From Nocardia aurea (GTDB lineage: Bacteria; Actinomycetota; Actinomycetes; Mycobacteriales; Mycobacteriaceae): a DNA stretch of 64,000 nucleotides. The stretch lies in assembly GCF_003123685.1 (NCBI RefSeq), contig NZ_QCYJ01000103.1, positions 310,001 to 374,000 of the forward strand, written 5' to 3'. A model generated the notes under the pieces. That model was given only the letters and a program-made list of their open reading frames with translations, ran no database searches and was not told where the DNA came from. Of this stretch, positions 1-8,210 are shown in pieces. A program made the translations under genes and the position numbers. The first letter of the stretch is position 1. Each line of letters begins with the position of its first letter.

Positions 1-11
1 AACCGGCGGGG

Positions 12-602
12 GTGGTAGCGCCTCCCGAGTCGAGACGCGCACCGGTATGGGAGCGTCCGGTACCCGGTGTCGGTCGGGCGCCACTGGTTTGGTTGCTCGG
101 TGTGCACGGCGGTGCGGGAGCTACTACGCTCGCGCATGTGCTTGCGCCCGCGGCGGATTCGAGCCGCCGCTGGCCCGGCGTCTTCGAGCGTGAATCCCCC
201 TTTGTCGTGCTGGTGGCCAGGGAGACGATCGCCGGGCTGACGCGTGCCCACGATTTGCTGCGGCAGCATCATTTCGGTTTCGGCGGGCCGTCGGAGGTCA
301 TCGGACTGGTCACCGTCGCGGCCAGGCCCGGCCGGATCCCGCCGGAGATCCGGCGGTATCGCGAGGTGGTCGGATCACTGGCCGGGCCGATGTGGCAGGT
401 GCCGTGGTACGAGGAATGGACGCTGGTCGAGCCCGAGCAACTGCCGACATGGTCGCCCGGCGATCCGATGCCGGAGAAGAAGCGCAAGATCGACCCGCTC
501 GAGGAGGTCCCGCTCGAGGTTCGCGAGCTCGGCACCGATATTGTTGCCGTCGTCCGTGAAAAGCTCGATGCCAGTTCGTCTTTCGATGAGGAGGAGCCGT
601 GA
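12..602 (+). CDS. DUF6668-like protein of the conjugation cluster, degenerate P-loop
   Basis: First gene of the type IV secretion cluster. The frame is open to the left edge of the window, so the GTG at 12 is only the first start visible and the true start may lie upstream. Residues 30-39 (GVHGGAGATT) look like a ParA/MinD-type P-loop, but the Lys expected before the Thr pair is Ala, so ATP hydrolysis is doubtful. The rest is a compact soluble domain with no membrane segment and an acidic C-terminus. I recall proteins of this kind as DUF6668 next to SCO6880-type conjugation genes in Nocardia and Streptomyces; that family name is from memory. A cytoplasmic accessory role in transfer is inferred from position only. 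Its stop overlaps the start of a 20-codon micro-ORF. Confidence 0.7.
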   Translation: MVAPPESRRAPVWERPVPGVGRAPLVWLLGVHGGAGATTLAHVLAPAADSSRRWPGVFERESPFVVLVARETIAGLTRAHDLLRQHHFGFGGPSEVIGLVTVAARPGRIPPEIRRYREVVGSLAGPMWQVPWYEEWTLVEPEQLPTWSPGDPMPEKKRKIDPLEEVPLEVRELGTDIVAVVREKLDASSSFDEEEP

Positions 603-664
603 TGGCGTGCACCGTGTCGATGTACAGGGCGTTGATTCACACTTCCCGGGAAGGTAGCCGATGA
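602..664 (+). CDS. bridging micro-ORF 1 (20 aa), putative translational relay
   Basis: An ATG at 602 overlaps the TGA of the preceding gene (TGATG), and its own TGA at 662-664 overlaps the ATG at 661 of the next gene (ATGA). It therefore spans the whole 58-base gap in a third frame. No domain is recognisable. It may serve only to carry ribosomes across the gap, or be a chance arrangement. Two similar bridges occur later in this operon. Confidence 0.35.
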   Translation: MACTVSMYRALIHTSREGSR

Positions 665-957
665 GCATGTTGCTGTTCGCCGCGCAGGACACCTACGGCG
701 CCGTCCTCGCGCAGGTCGGGAATCCGACGCCGGAGGCGCCTCCGGGCTCGGAGAAGATCCTGCAGCTCGTGCGATACCTGACCTGGTTCGTCCTGCTGTC
801 CGGAATCTGCGGCATCGTCTACGCGGGCGGCAAATTCGCGTGGGAGCGGTGGACCGGCGGCGGTCTCGAATCGCCGAAGATGGTCGCCGGAGCCATGATC
901 GGCGGTGTCGTCGCGACGAGCGCGGGCACCATCATGAACGCCGTCATCGGTACCTGA
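661..957 (+). CDS. small two-helix membrane protein of the T4SS cluster
   Basis: This 98-residue protein has a polar N-terminus, a hydrophobic segment at about residues 37-57, a short basic/Gly loop, and a second Gly/Ala-rich segment near residues 72-95. Size and two-helix layout resemble VirB2/TrbC-type pilin or pore subunits, but there is no clear signal peptidase site, so the pilin reading is inference. It overlaps the next gene by one base (TGATG), and that neighbour is another two-helix protein of almost the same size, which suggests the two work together in the inner membrane. Confidence 0.65.
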   Translation: MSMLLFAAQDTYGAVLAQVGNPTPEAPPGSEKILQLVRYLTWFVLLSGICGIVYAGGKFAWERWTGGGLESPKMVAGAMIGGVVATSAGTIMNAVIGT

Positions 958-1241
958 TGTCGACCATGTCCGACGTGCGACTCTCGGCGAGCGAGCTGCT
1001 CGCCTACAAGCAGATGCCCTCCGATGTACTCGAACCGCTGATGCAGTTGCTGAATTGGCTGCTGTGGTTCGTGCTGTTGGTCTGCCTGGCGTGGATGATC
1101 CTGTCCGCCGGCCGGTTGTGGATGGCCTTCCGCAGCGATATGGCGATCAACGACGCCACCCATGGTGTCGTGATGAGTTTGATCGGCGCTTCGGTGGCGA
1201 GTACCGCCTCCGGAATCGCGTTGGCGTTCCTGCCGACGTGA
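957..1241 (+). CDS. small two-helix membrane protein, partner of the preceding gene
   Basis: This 94-residue protein starts at the ATG at 957, overlapping the upstream TGA. An upstream in-frame start at 840 would run through the coding frame of the previous gene with Arg-rich shadow sequence, so it was rejected. A hydrophobic helix lies at about residues 29-50 (NWLLWFVLLVCLAWMIL) and a second Ala/Ser-rich one near residues 72-94. It has the same layout as its neighbour, possibly an old duplication or a two-subunit membrane assembly of the secretion system. Its stop overlaps a GTG that opens an 11-codon micro-ORF. Confidence 0.65.
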   Translation: MSTMSDVRLSASELLAYKQMPSDVLEPLMQLLNWLLWFVLLVCLAWMILSAGRLWMAFRSDMAINDATHGVVMSLIGASVASTASGIALAFLPT

Positions 1242-1273
1242 GCCGGCATCTGACGGGGACGGATCCGACATGA
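1238..1273 (+). CDS. bridging micro-ORF 2 (11 aa), putative translational relay
   Basis: A GTG at 1238 overlaps the TGA of the upstream gene (GTGA), and its TGA at 1271-1273 overlaps the ATG of the next gene at 1270. It fills the 28-base gap exactly. The peptide is too short to have a recognisable function; reinitiation coupling is inferred. Confidence 0.3.
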   Translation: MSRHLTGTDPT

Positions 1274-1899
1274 ATTCCACGGTGATGCGCTCGCGCGCGG
1301 TGGGCGTCTTCGGCGTCGCGCTGTTCGCGGTCGCGGGCTGCGGCGGCTGCGAGGCCGACGGCGACGGCGTCGCGGCGCCGAATCCGGCCGCGGCGCCGAC
1401 CGATGTGCGGTGGCAGGACTTCCAGGGCGTCGCGTTGCCGCACACCGCACAGGGGCCGCGGTCGATCACCGACGGTGCCGCCGTCGACTTCGACCACAGC
1501 CCGCCCGGGGCCGCGGTGGCCGCCATCACCCACACGGTCCGGCTGTCGGTGGCCACCGACAGCCAATGGGCGAAGGTGGTGGCCGGGGAGGTCGTGCCAG
1601 GCGCCGCCCGCGACGAGTGGTCGGTGAACCGGCTACAGCTGTCGATCACCGGATCCGCGGCGCCGGAGTACGCGCCGAGGCTGCTCGGCTACAAGATCAC
1701 CGAATACACCGATCAGGTGACCGCGGTGGATATCTACACCGAATATTCCGACGGTTCGAAGGCGGTGAACCACACCACCGTCGAATGGTTCCGGCAGGAC
1801 TGGAAGTTACGTCTGCCCGACCCGGACTCGACCGCGAGGCCGGTCGAGTCCATCGACGAATTACCCGACGACATCGTGACATTGGAGGCACCGCAGTGA
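1270..1899 (+). CDS. putative lipoprotein or exported protein, VirB8-like candidate A
   Basis: This 209-residue protein has a short basic N-terminus, a hydrophobic stretch and a Cys in a lipobox-like context (AVAGC) near residue 24, followed by a Gly/Cys/Asp linker, consistent with export and lipid anchoring. The mature domain has the pattern W-x2-F-x-G-x2-LP, GP, DG-x-AV-x-F-x-H-x-P-x-GA, shared with the next protein, so the two are paralogues. An extracytoplasmic NTF2/VirB8-like role in a conjugation complex is inferred. Its end overlaps the GTG start of the next gene (GTGA). Confidence 0.65.
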   Translation: MNSTVMRSRAVGVFGVALFAVAGCGGCEADGDGVAAPNPAAAPTDVRWQDFQGVALPHTAQGPRSITDGAAVDFDHSPPGAAVAAITHTVRLSVATDSQWAKVVAGEVVPGAARDEWSVNRLQLSITGSAAPEYAPRLLGYKITEYTDQVTAVDIYTEYSDGSKAVNHTTVEWFRQDWKLRLPDPDSTARPVESIDELPDDIVTLEAPQ

Positions 1900-2708
1900 G
1901 TCAGAAGGAGCCCTACGCCCGCTCGGGCGTCTCCTTCGGTGCCATCGCGTCCGCGGCCCTGCTGGCACTGATCCTGGTGGTCGGCGTCGTCATGTGGATC
2001 GGAAGCGACGATGCGGACGGCGGCGACGGCGGCGGTGTCGCCGCCACCACCGGCGGTGAGGGTTTCGCCGAACCGGAGGTCGATATCTTCGGCAGGCGCA
2101 TCGATGTGCCCAACAACCCTGCCGGACAACCGCTTTCGCAGGATCCGGCGCGCCAGCGCAAACCCACCGACTCGGACTGGCTGACCGCCGCGCCCGAGGG
2201 CACCAACGCCCCGCGCGGCTGGCAGAAGGTCTACGGCGCGTCGGTGCCGTTCTCCACCTCCGACGGCCCGACCCGGCTGGAAGACGGCCTGGCCGTTGGC
2301 TATTCGCACACCCCGCAGGGCGCGGCGCTGGCGGCGGCGCAGATCACCTACCGGATCAACGCCCGCCCCGCCGATCGCGAACTGTACCTGCGCCAGGTCC
2401 GGGTCTCCGCGGCGCAGATCGCGGCCTACGACAAGGCGCTCGACGAGGACCGTCTCCCGAAACAGCAGCCGGAGCGCATCACTCGCTATTTCGTCGCTCC
2501 CGACGCCTTCAAGGTGGAGAACTACGCCGACGATCTCGCCATCGTCCGATTCGCCTCGCGCGGACAGGTGATCGACGGTAAACAACTGTGGGCCGCACTG
2601 CGTTTGGTGATGGTCTGGGACGCGGGGGACTGGCGACTGAAGCCGTCCGCGTCCAGCGGAGCCCCGACCGAGTTGATCGAGTCGATCGAAGGGTGGACCG
2701 CATGGTGA
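1896..2708 (+). CDS. membrane-anchored protein, VirB8-like candidate B
   Basis: This 270-residue protein starts at the GTG at 1896, overlapping the upstream stop. The frame stays open 162 codons further upstream, but that part is antisense-like shadow of the neighbouring gene. One N-terminal membrane helix lies at about residues 16-38, followed by an Asp/Gly-rich linker and an extracytoplasmic domain paralogous to the previous protein (GW-x-KVYG, DG-x-AV-x-YSHTP-x-GAA). The C-terminus ends IEGWTAW, a tail that recurs in the next small protein. A single-pass protein with a periplasm-facing domain fits a VirB8-type scaffold; that role is inferred. Confidence 0.65.
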   Translation: MSQKEPYARSGVSFGAIASAALLALILVVGVVMWIGSDDADGGDGGGVAATTGGEGFAEPEVDIFGRRIDVPNNPAGQPLSQDPARQRKPTDSDWLTAAPEGTNAPRGWQKVYGASVPFSTSDGPTRLEDGLAVGYSHTPQGAALAAAQITYRINARPADRELYLRQVRVSAAQIAAYDKALDEDRLPKQQPERITRYFVAPDAFKVENYADDLAIVRFASRGQVIDGKQLWAALRLVMVWDAGDWRLKPSASSGAPTELIESIEGWTAW

Positions 2709-2902
2709 GCCGGTGTCAGCAGGCCGCGACCGTCGAGTTCGCGAGAAAGGCCCGAGTAACAGTCGACGGCCGACCGGTACGGGTGGGCATGTGCCCGACG
2801 GTCGTGCGGCGGGACAGCGAGGGGAAGGTCCGCCCGGTGACAGGCGAAGAGCAAGTCCATATCGAGTCCCTGCGAGATATCGAGGGGTGGACACAATGGT
2901 GA
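2702..2902 (+). CDS. small hypothetical protein (66 aa) in the T4SS operon
   Basis: The ATG at 2702 overlaps the end of the upstream gene by seven bases, and its stop overlaps the start of the TrbL-like gene at 2896. The protein is small, basic and soluble, with no signal peptide and no family I recognise. Its last residues (IEGWTQW) match the tail of the preceding protein (IEGWTAW), and in both cases the DNA encoding the final Trp also supplies the ATG of the next gene. That suggests a duplicated gene junction. Confidence 0.5.
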   Translation: MVSRCQQAATVEFARKARVTVDGRPVRVGMCPTVVRRDSEGKVRPVTGEEQVHIESLRDIEGWTQW

Positions 2903-4362
2903 GGCGAATTCTCACGATCTTCGCGGTGATCTTCACCGTGATGATCGCGACACCGACGGTGGCCTACGGCCAGACCTACGGTTTCGACGACACGTGCAAC
3001 GAAATCCACGACACGCTCGACGATGTCGGGTTGCCTGGGATCTCCCTCGGCGACGCGGCCTCGGCCGCCTGCAAGGCGGGCAATGCCGCGTCCCATCCCG
3101 GCGACGCCGCGACCGCCGTCAAGGACAAGGCGTGGGACTCGACCTTCGGCAAGGTCGTCGACTCGTTGATGAAGGGTCTCGGTGAGGCCATCATCCTGGC
3201 GTTGACGTTCTGGATGAAGGTGCCCAACGAGGCGGCCAGCGACAACGGCTCGCTGTTCACCAAGATCAACGACTACACCTATCAGATACAGATATTGCTG
3301 CTCATAGCCTCGGTCATCCTGACCGGCGCGCGTCTGGCCGAGGCCAGACGCGGGGCCGCGGTGAGCGAGGCGGCCGAATCGTTCCGCATGTTCGCCCGGG
3401 TGGTGTTCAGTTCGTGGATGCTCGGGGCGATCATCGTCGCGGGTACCCAGGCCTCGGATCGCTTCTCCGAGTGGGTCATCACCGACGCCACCAACGGCAA
3501 TGCCAAGGATCTGGCCGAGCTGATGGTGAAGACCAGTAAGTTGCAGGCGTTCTCGCCGGGCCTGGTCCTCATCATCGCGATCGTCGGCCTGCTCGGCGCG
3601 CTCGCGCAGATCGTGCTCGCCATCGTGCGCCAGGGTCTGCTGCTCGTCGCGGCGGGTGTGCTCCCGCTGGCGGCCGCCGCATCGGGTATGAACACCGGCA
3701 AGCAGTCCTATCAGAAGCTGATCGGCTGGATCATCGCGTTCATGCTGTACAAGCCGGTCGCGGCGATCGTCTACATGATCGCGTTCATGACCGCGGGGCA
3801 TGTCGACGGTCTGACCTCGACCACGGCGCTGCCCGAAGCCGAAGAGGCACAGCGCATGCTGGTCGCCATCGTGCTGCTGTGCAGCGTCGCGTTCGTGCTC
3901 CCCGCGCTGATGCGCCTGGTCACCCCCGCCGTCGCGATCGTCGGCTCCGGTGGTTCCGGTCTGACCGCGGCGGGCGGCACCCTGATCGGCGCGGCGGCGC
4001 TCGGCGCGATGGGCACCAAGGCCGTGGCCGTGAAGTCCACCGCGGGCGCGGGCGCGCCCGGCTACGTCACGGGCGGCGGCGGGCCGCGTCCGGGTGGCGC
4101 GGGACCGCGCCGCGGCGGCCGTCCGGTACCGCCTCCGCGCGGTGGCGGCGGCGGAAGCGGCGGTGCGCTGCCACCGCGCGCCTCCGGTGGGCAGGCCCAG
4201 GCCGGAGTACCCTCCGGTGCGTCGAGGGCCGCGGGACGCATCGGCGCCGCCCGCGCCGCGAGCACCGGATTGAACCGGGCCGACGAAAGCATGGGCGATC
4301 TCGCCGGTGACCGCTGGGCGAATCGCTCGCCCGACCTCGGGAGGAGCACCATTCCGCGATGA
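2896..4362 (+). CDS. TrbL/VirB6-like polytopic membrane protein
   Basis: This 488-residue protein begins with a cleavable-looking signal (ILTIFAVIFTVMIATPTVAYG), followed by a short Cys-containing extracellular part and several hydrophobic segments, clearest at about residues 130-145, 173-190, 226-265 and 280-345. The C-terminal third is a Gly/Pro/Arg-rich disordered tail. This layout fits the TrbL/VirB6 inner-membrane channel component of type IV secretion systems. The family call rests on topology and context next to SCO6880-like and VirB4-like genes, not on a strict motif. It overlaps the next gene by four bases (ATGA). Confidence 0.75.
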   Translation: MVRRILTIFAVIFTVMIATPTVAYGQTYGFDDTCNEIHDTLDDVGLPGISLGDAASAACKAGNAASHPGDAATAVKDKAWDSTFGKVVDSLMKGLGEAIILALTFWMKVPNEAASDNGSLFTKINDYTYQIQILLLIASVILTGARLAEARRGAAVSEAAESFRMFARVVFSSWMLGAIIVAGTQASDRFSEWVITDATNGNAKDLAELMVKTSKLQAFSPGLVLIIAIVGLLGALAQIVLAIVRQGLLLVAAGVLPLAAAASGMNTGKQSYQKLIGWIIAFMLYKPVAAIVYMIAFMTAGHVDGLTSTTALPEAEEAQRMLVAIVLLCSVAFVLPALMRLVTPAVAIVGSGGSGLTAAGGTLIGAAALGAMGTKAVAVKSTAGAGAPGYVTGGGGPRPGGAGPRRGGRPVPPPRGGGGGSGGALPPRASGGQAQAGVPSGASRAAGRIGAARAASTGLNRADESMGDLAGDRWANRSPDLGRSTIPR

Positions 4363-5849
4363 CGATGACCGACACCTACGAGCGCCGTTCCTACGGCCTC
4401 TGGCAGAAGCCCCGCAGCGCAGGTCTTTTCGGCTTGCGCTGGGAGGAGACAGTCATCGGCTTCGTGGTCGTGATCACGGCGCTGATCACCGCGATGGTCG
4501 GTGGATTCCAGTGGGGTCTGATCGTCGGCGGCACCGGCGTGGTGATCATGGTTCCACTGGTGTGGCGGACCGGGGGCCGCTCCGGATACGAGACGGGATT
4601 GATGATGTTCAACTGGATGCGTTCACGCAACAACGGTGAGCACGTGTATCGGGGTGGCCGGTTCTCACGGGTCCCGGGCGGCGTCACCCGCCTGCCGGGT
4701 CTGCTCGCCCCGTCGAAGCTGTACGAGGGAATCGACGCGGGCGGCTACAGCTTCGGCATGATCCACCTGCCGCAGTTCGCCCAGTACACCGTCGTGCTCC
4801 GGGCCTGGCCGCAGGGCCACGAGGCCGTCGACCAGCCGGTCATCGACCGCTGGGTCTCCGCGTGGGGCACCTTTCTCGCCTCGGTCGGTCAGACCAGTGA
4901 CATCATCGCGGTGGTGCCCGTCATCGATACGGTGCCGGAGACCGGAAACCGCTTGCTGACCGAGGTTTCCACCATCACCAGGCCGGAGGCGCCCGACCTC
5001 GCCCAGCAGGTGATGTACGAATTGGCGACCGAACTGCCGCAGGAACGGGTGCAGTTGCTGCCGCGGGTCGCGATCACCTTCAAGGCGACCACCGCCGAGC
5101 GCCGCAAGAATCCGGCCGAGGAAGCCGTGGAGATCGGCCGCAGGCTGCCCGGCATCTGCGCGGCGCTCGCCGAAGCCGGTGTGCGCGCGCAGCCGATGTC
5201 GGCCGACGAGGTGATCTCGTTCATCCGGCGCAGCTACGATCCGGCCTCCCAGGCCGACCTCGAGGTCGCCTCCTCCGAACCCGATGGCCACGGCCTGGAT
5301 TGGGCCGACGCCGGGCCGGTGTCGCACGACGAGAAATGGGATCACCTGATCCACGACGGCGGGCGCTCGGTCACCTGGGAGATGGACGCCGCTCCCGAGG
5401 GCGCGGTGGACGAGCGGGTGCTGCAACGGTTGCTCGCGCCGAATCCCGAAGTGCCGCGCAAGCGCATCGCCATCGTGTATCGGCCGCATTCGGCCGCCGA
5501 CGCCGCCGAGATCGTCGACGACGATTTCAAGAACGCGCTGGTGGCCCAGCAGAGCGAACGCGGTGTGGTCTCGGCCGCCGCGACCCTGCGGGTGGGCGCC
5601 ACCCAGCAGGCACGTGAGGAACAAGCCCGGGGTCACGGTGTGACCCGCTTCGGAGCCCTGGTGACCATCACCGAGCCCCTGCGCGGCGATCTGCCGCGTA
5701 TCGAAGCCATCACTCGCGACCTGTCCACACAGGCGCGACTGAAGATCCGGCGGTGCTACCGCTACCAGTCCGCGGCCTTCGCGGCCTCGCTCGGGTGCGG
5801 AGTCATCCTGCCGGAACACGCGACAATTCCGAAGGCATTGGCGGGGTGA
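4359..5849 (+). CDS. SCO6880 family protein of the conjugation apparatus
   Basis: This 496-residue protein has a short polar N-terminus and two closely spaced membrane helices at about residues 28-70, then a long soluble domain. In actinobacterial conjugation clusters this PrgI-plus-VirB4-N-terminal-like protein sits between the TrbL-like protein and the ATPase, exactly as here. That family assignment is from memory of conserved gene order and architecture. No Walker motifs are visible, so it probably acts as a structural membrane partner of the ATPase encoded eight bases downstream. Confidence 0.75.
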   Translation: MTMTDTYERRSYGLWQKPRSAGLFGLRWEETVIGFVVVITALITAMVGGFQWGLIVGGTGVVIMVPLVWRTGGRSGYETGLMMFNWMRSRNNGEHVYRGGRFSRVPGGVTRLPGLLAPSKLYEGIDAGGYSFGMIHLPQFAQYTVVLRAWPQGHEAVDQPVIDRWVSAWGTFLASVGQTSDIIAVVPVIDTVPETGNRLLTEVSTITRPEAPDLAQQVMYELATELPQERVQLLPRVAITFKATTAERRKNPAEEAVEIGRRLPGICAALAEAGVRAQPMSADEVISFIRRSYDPASQADLEVASSEPDGHGLDWADAGPVSHDEKWDHLIHDGGRSVTWEMDAAPEGAVDERVLQRLLAPNPEVPRKRIAIVYRPHSAADAAEIVDDDFKNALVAQQSERGVVSAAATLRVGATQQAREEQARGHGVTRFGALVTITEPLRGDLPRIEAITRDLSTQARLKIRRCYRYQSAAFAASLGCGVILPEHATIPKALAG

Positions 5850-5856
5850 GTGATTC

Positions 5857-8127
5857 ATGGCACGTGAGAACGAGCCACCGGTGCACGACCGCGACGGCAT
5901 CCCGGTCCGGCGCGGCGGTCGCTCCGGTGTGGAGGACCTGCCCGACCGGGCCGGGCGACCGGCGCGGAGCGTGAGCGGCGACGATCGGTCCGACGTCGGG
6001 GAGATGTCCGATCGGGAGCGGAGGGCGTCGCGTGACGCGGCCGAGCGACGGGCGCGCCCCGGGGCCGGGCGGGCCGACGCTGTCCGTGCCGATCGGGCGC
6101 ACGCCGAACGTGAACGGGCCGAACGGGTCAGAGCCGAGAACCGGCGCGCGTCGGCGCCGCGCTCGGAGTACGACGGCTGGTCGGAACGTCCGCGTCAGGG
6201 TGCGGCGCGTCCCGATCGCGGCACGCCGCAGCGTCAGGACCGATCGCCTGCCCGCCCGGACCGGGTCGGGCAGCAACGTCCCGATCGTGGTGCCGCGCAA
6301 CGTAACAGCGGCCGATCCGGTCGTGGGGCACGTCAGGACAAGGTCGATTACACCGCCGACCGCGCCATGGGAACCCCGCCCATGGACAAGGCCGCGCGTC
6401 GCGCGAAGGCCAAGTCGGACAAGCGCAAGACCTCGGGCCCCAAGCTGCTCGACGATGTCACCAGGTCCAAACTCGAACAGATCAGCCGCGAGGGTTCCGG
6501 TCTGCGCGCGGCATGGGCGACCTTCCGCGTGCGCACCGACGACATCCGCCGCCGCAACTTCGCCGCGCGCGCCGAACAGGTCTACGAGGACGGTTTCGAC
6601 CGCAGCACAGCGCAACTCACCGATCGTGGCTACGCGGGCCCCGGCGGCGGCCGGATGAACGTCGTCGGCCGCCCGGTCGAGTACCGGGCGACCACCGCCC
6701 AGGTCGCGGGGTTGTGGCCGTGGTCGGTGGGCGCGGGCGCGCCGCTGATCGGAACACCGCTCGGCTCGCATCTGCACACCGGCGCGCCGGTGTGCTTCGA
6801 TCCGATGAACTGGTTCCTGCGCGGCAGTTTCATCACCGCGCCGAGCCTTTTCGTGCTCGGGCTCAACGGTTTCGGCAAATCCTCGCTGGTGCGCCGGATC
6901 GTGCTGGGCGGAATCGCCCAGGGCATCACCCCGCTCATTCTGGCCGACGTGAAACCGGACTATCGCAAGATGGTCGAACTCGTCGGCGGCCAGGTCATCG
7001 ACCTCGGCTACGGCCACGGCAAACTCAATCCGCTCGCGGCGGGCGTACTCGGTTCGGTGGTGCCGCGCCTCGACGATTTCCCGGCGCTGCAACTGCAAGT
7101 GCTACAGGACCTGCGGGCCCGCCAGGTGACATTGATCGCGGGCCTGGTCGAACTCGTGCGTGGCGCGCGGGTGCGCGACTACGAGGAGACCCTGATCGCC
7201 ACCGGTCTGCGCATTCTCTACCAGCCCGGCAGCGGTTACACCCCGGATCAGCCGCCGATCATGGAGAACCTGCTCGAGGTGATCGTCGCGGGCGGCGAGG
7301 AACTCATGCTCGACGCGGGCGCCGACGATCCGAGCGAATACCAGAACGCCATCAAGGGTCTGCGCCGTTCGCTGCGCGCGCTGACCCAGGGCCCGTTCGG
7401 CGCGATCTTCAACGGGCAGACCTCGGTGCCGATCGATACGAGCGCCGTCGCGGTCTGCATCGACGTCTCCCATATCCCGACCGGCGACAAGAAGCTCAAA
7501 GCCGCGGTCATGCTCGCGTGCTGGGCCGACGGTTTCGCCTCGGTCGAGGCCGCGCACGTGCTCGCCGACGCCGACCTGGGCCCGCAACGGTACTTCCAGG
7601 TCGTGATGGACGAGTTGTGGCAGGTACTCGGTCTCGGCGATTTCATGGTCGACCGGGTCGACGAACTGACCCGTTTGCAACGCAGTATCGCGACCGCACT
7701 CATCATGATCAGTCACACGATCAAGGATCTACAGTCCCTCGGTTCCGAGGGCGCCATCGCCAAGGCGCTGGGCTTCCTCGAACGCGCGCGCGCCAAGATC
7801 TTCGGCGCGTTGCCCGCCGAAGAGGTCAAACGACTCGACAGCATCGTGCCGTTCACCTCGGCCGAGGAGGAGATGGTGACCGGCTGGTCGGCCCCGCAGG
7901 CGTTGACCGGTGAGGCACTCAAACCGGGTCAGCTGCGGCCCTCGCCGCCGGGCACCGGCAAATTCCTGCTGAAGATCGGTGAGGACCGCAGGCCCGGCAT
8001 CCCGTTCCATATGGAATTCACGGTGTCGGAGAAGGAGAGCGGGATCCACGACACCAATCAGCGCTTCAGCGAGTTCACCGAATCCACCACGCGCGGTTCG
8101 GATTCGCCGAGTGGGAGCGCCGCATGA
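5857..8127 (+). CDS. VirB4/TraC-like conjugation ATPase
   Basis: This 756-residue protein has an N-terminal stretch of about 170 residues that is Arg/Asp/Pro-rich and probably disordered, then a conserved ATPase. Walker A is GLNGFGKSS at residues 335-343, a strand reads LILADVKPDY, and Walker B is VVMDELW at residues 582-588. It is followed by a motif typical of VirB4 (LTRLQRSIATALIMISH). It should energise assembly or substrate transport at the inner membrane of the secretion apparatus. The long charged N-terminus is more extended than in typical VirB4. The stop overlaps the start of a 28-codon micro-ORF (ATGA). Confidence 0.85.
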   Translation: MARENEPPVHDRDGIPVRRGGRSGVEDLPDRAGRPARSVSGDDRSDVGEMSDRERRASRDAAERRARPGAGRADAVRADRAHAERERAERVRAENRRASAPRSEYDGWSERPRQGAARPDRGTPQRQDRSPARPDRVGQQRPDRGAAQRNSGRSGRGARQDKVDYTADRAMGTPPMDKAARRAKAKSDKRKTSGPKLLDDVTRSKLEQISREGSGLRAAWATFRVRTDDIRRRNFAARAEQVYEDGFDRSTAQLTDRGYAGPGGGRMNVVGRPVEYRATTAQVAGLWPWSVGAGAPLIGTPLGSHLHTGAPVCFDPMNWFLRGSFITAPSLFVLGLNGFGKSSLVRRIVLGGIAQGITPLILADVKPDYRKMVELVGGQVIDLGYGHGKLNPLAAGVLGSVVPRLDDFPALQLQVLQDLRARQVTLIAGLVELVRGARVRDYEETLIATGLRILYQPGSGYTPDQPPIMENLLEVIVAGGEELMLDAGADDPSEYQNAIKGLRRSLRALTQGPFGAIFNGQTSVPIDTSAVAVCIDVSHIPTGDKKLKAAVMLACWADGFASVEAAHVLADADLGPQRYFQVVMDELWQVLGLGDFMVDRVDELTRLQRSIATALIMISHTIKDLQSLGSEGAIAKALGFLERARAKIFGALPAEEVKRLDSIVPFTSAEEEMVTGWSAPQALTGEALKPGQLRPSPPGTGKFLLKIGEDRRPGIPFHMEFTVSEKESGIHDTNQRFSEFTESTTRGSDSPSGSAA

Positions 8128-8210
8128 GGTTCCGGCCGGGATACGCGGTGTCCGCGCGGTGCCGCGTGTCCTCGCGGCCGGAGCCGGGCGGTGCGGGGAG
8201 CGTCCGATGA
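8124..8210 (+). CDS. bridging micro-ORF 3 (28 aa), putative translational relay
   Basis: The ATG at 8124 overlaps the VirB4-like stop (ATGA), and the TGA at 8208-8210 overlaps the ATG at 8207 of the HTH gene. The peptide is Arg/Gly/Pro-rich with no motif. It covers the whole gap between the two genes, so ribosomes could be handed on without free scanning. Function beyond coupling is unknown. Confidence 0.35.
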   Translation: MRFRPGYAVSARCRVSSRPEPGGAGSVR

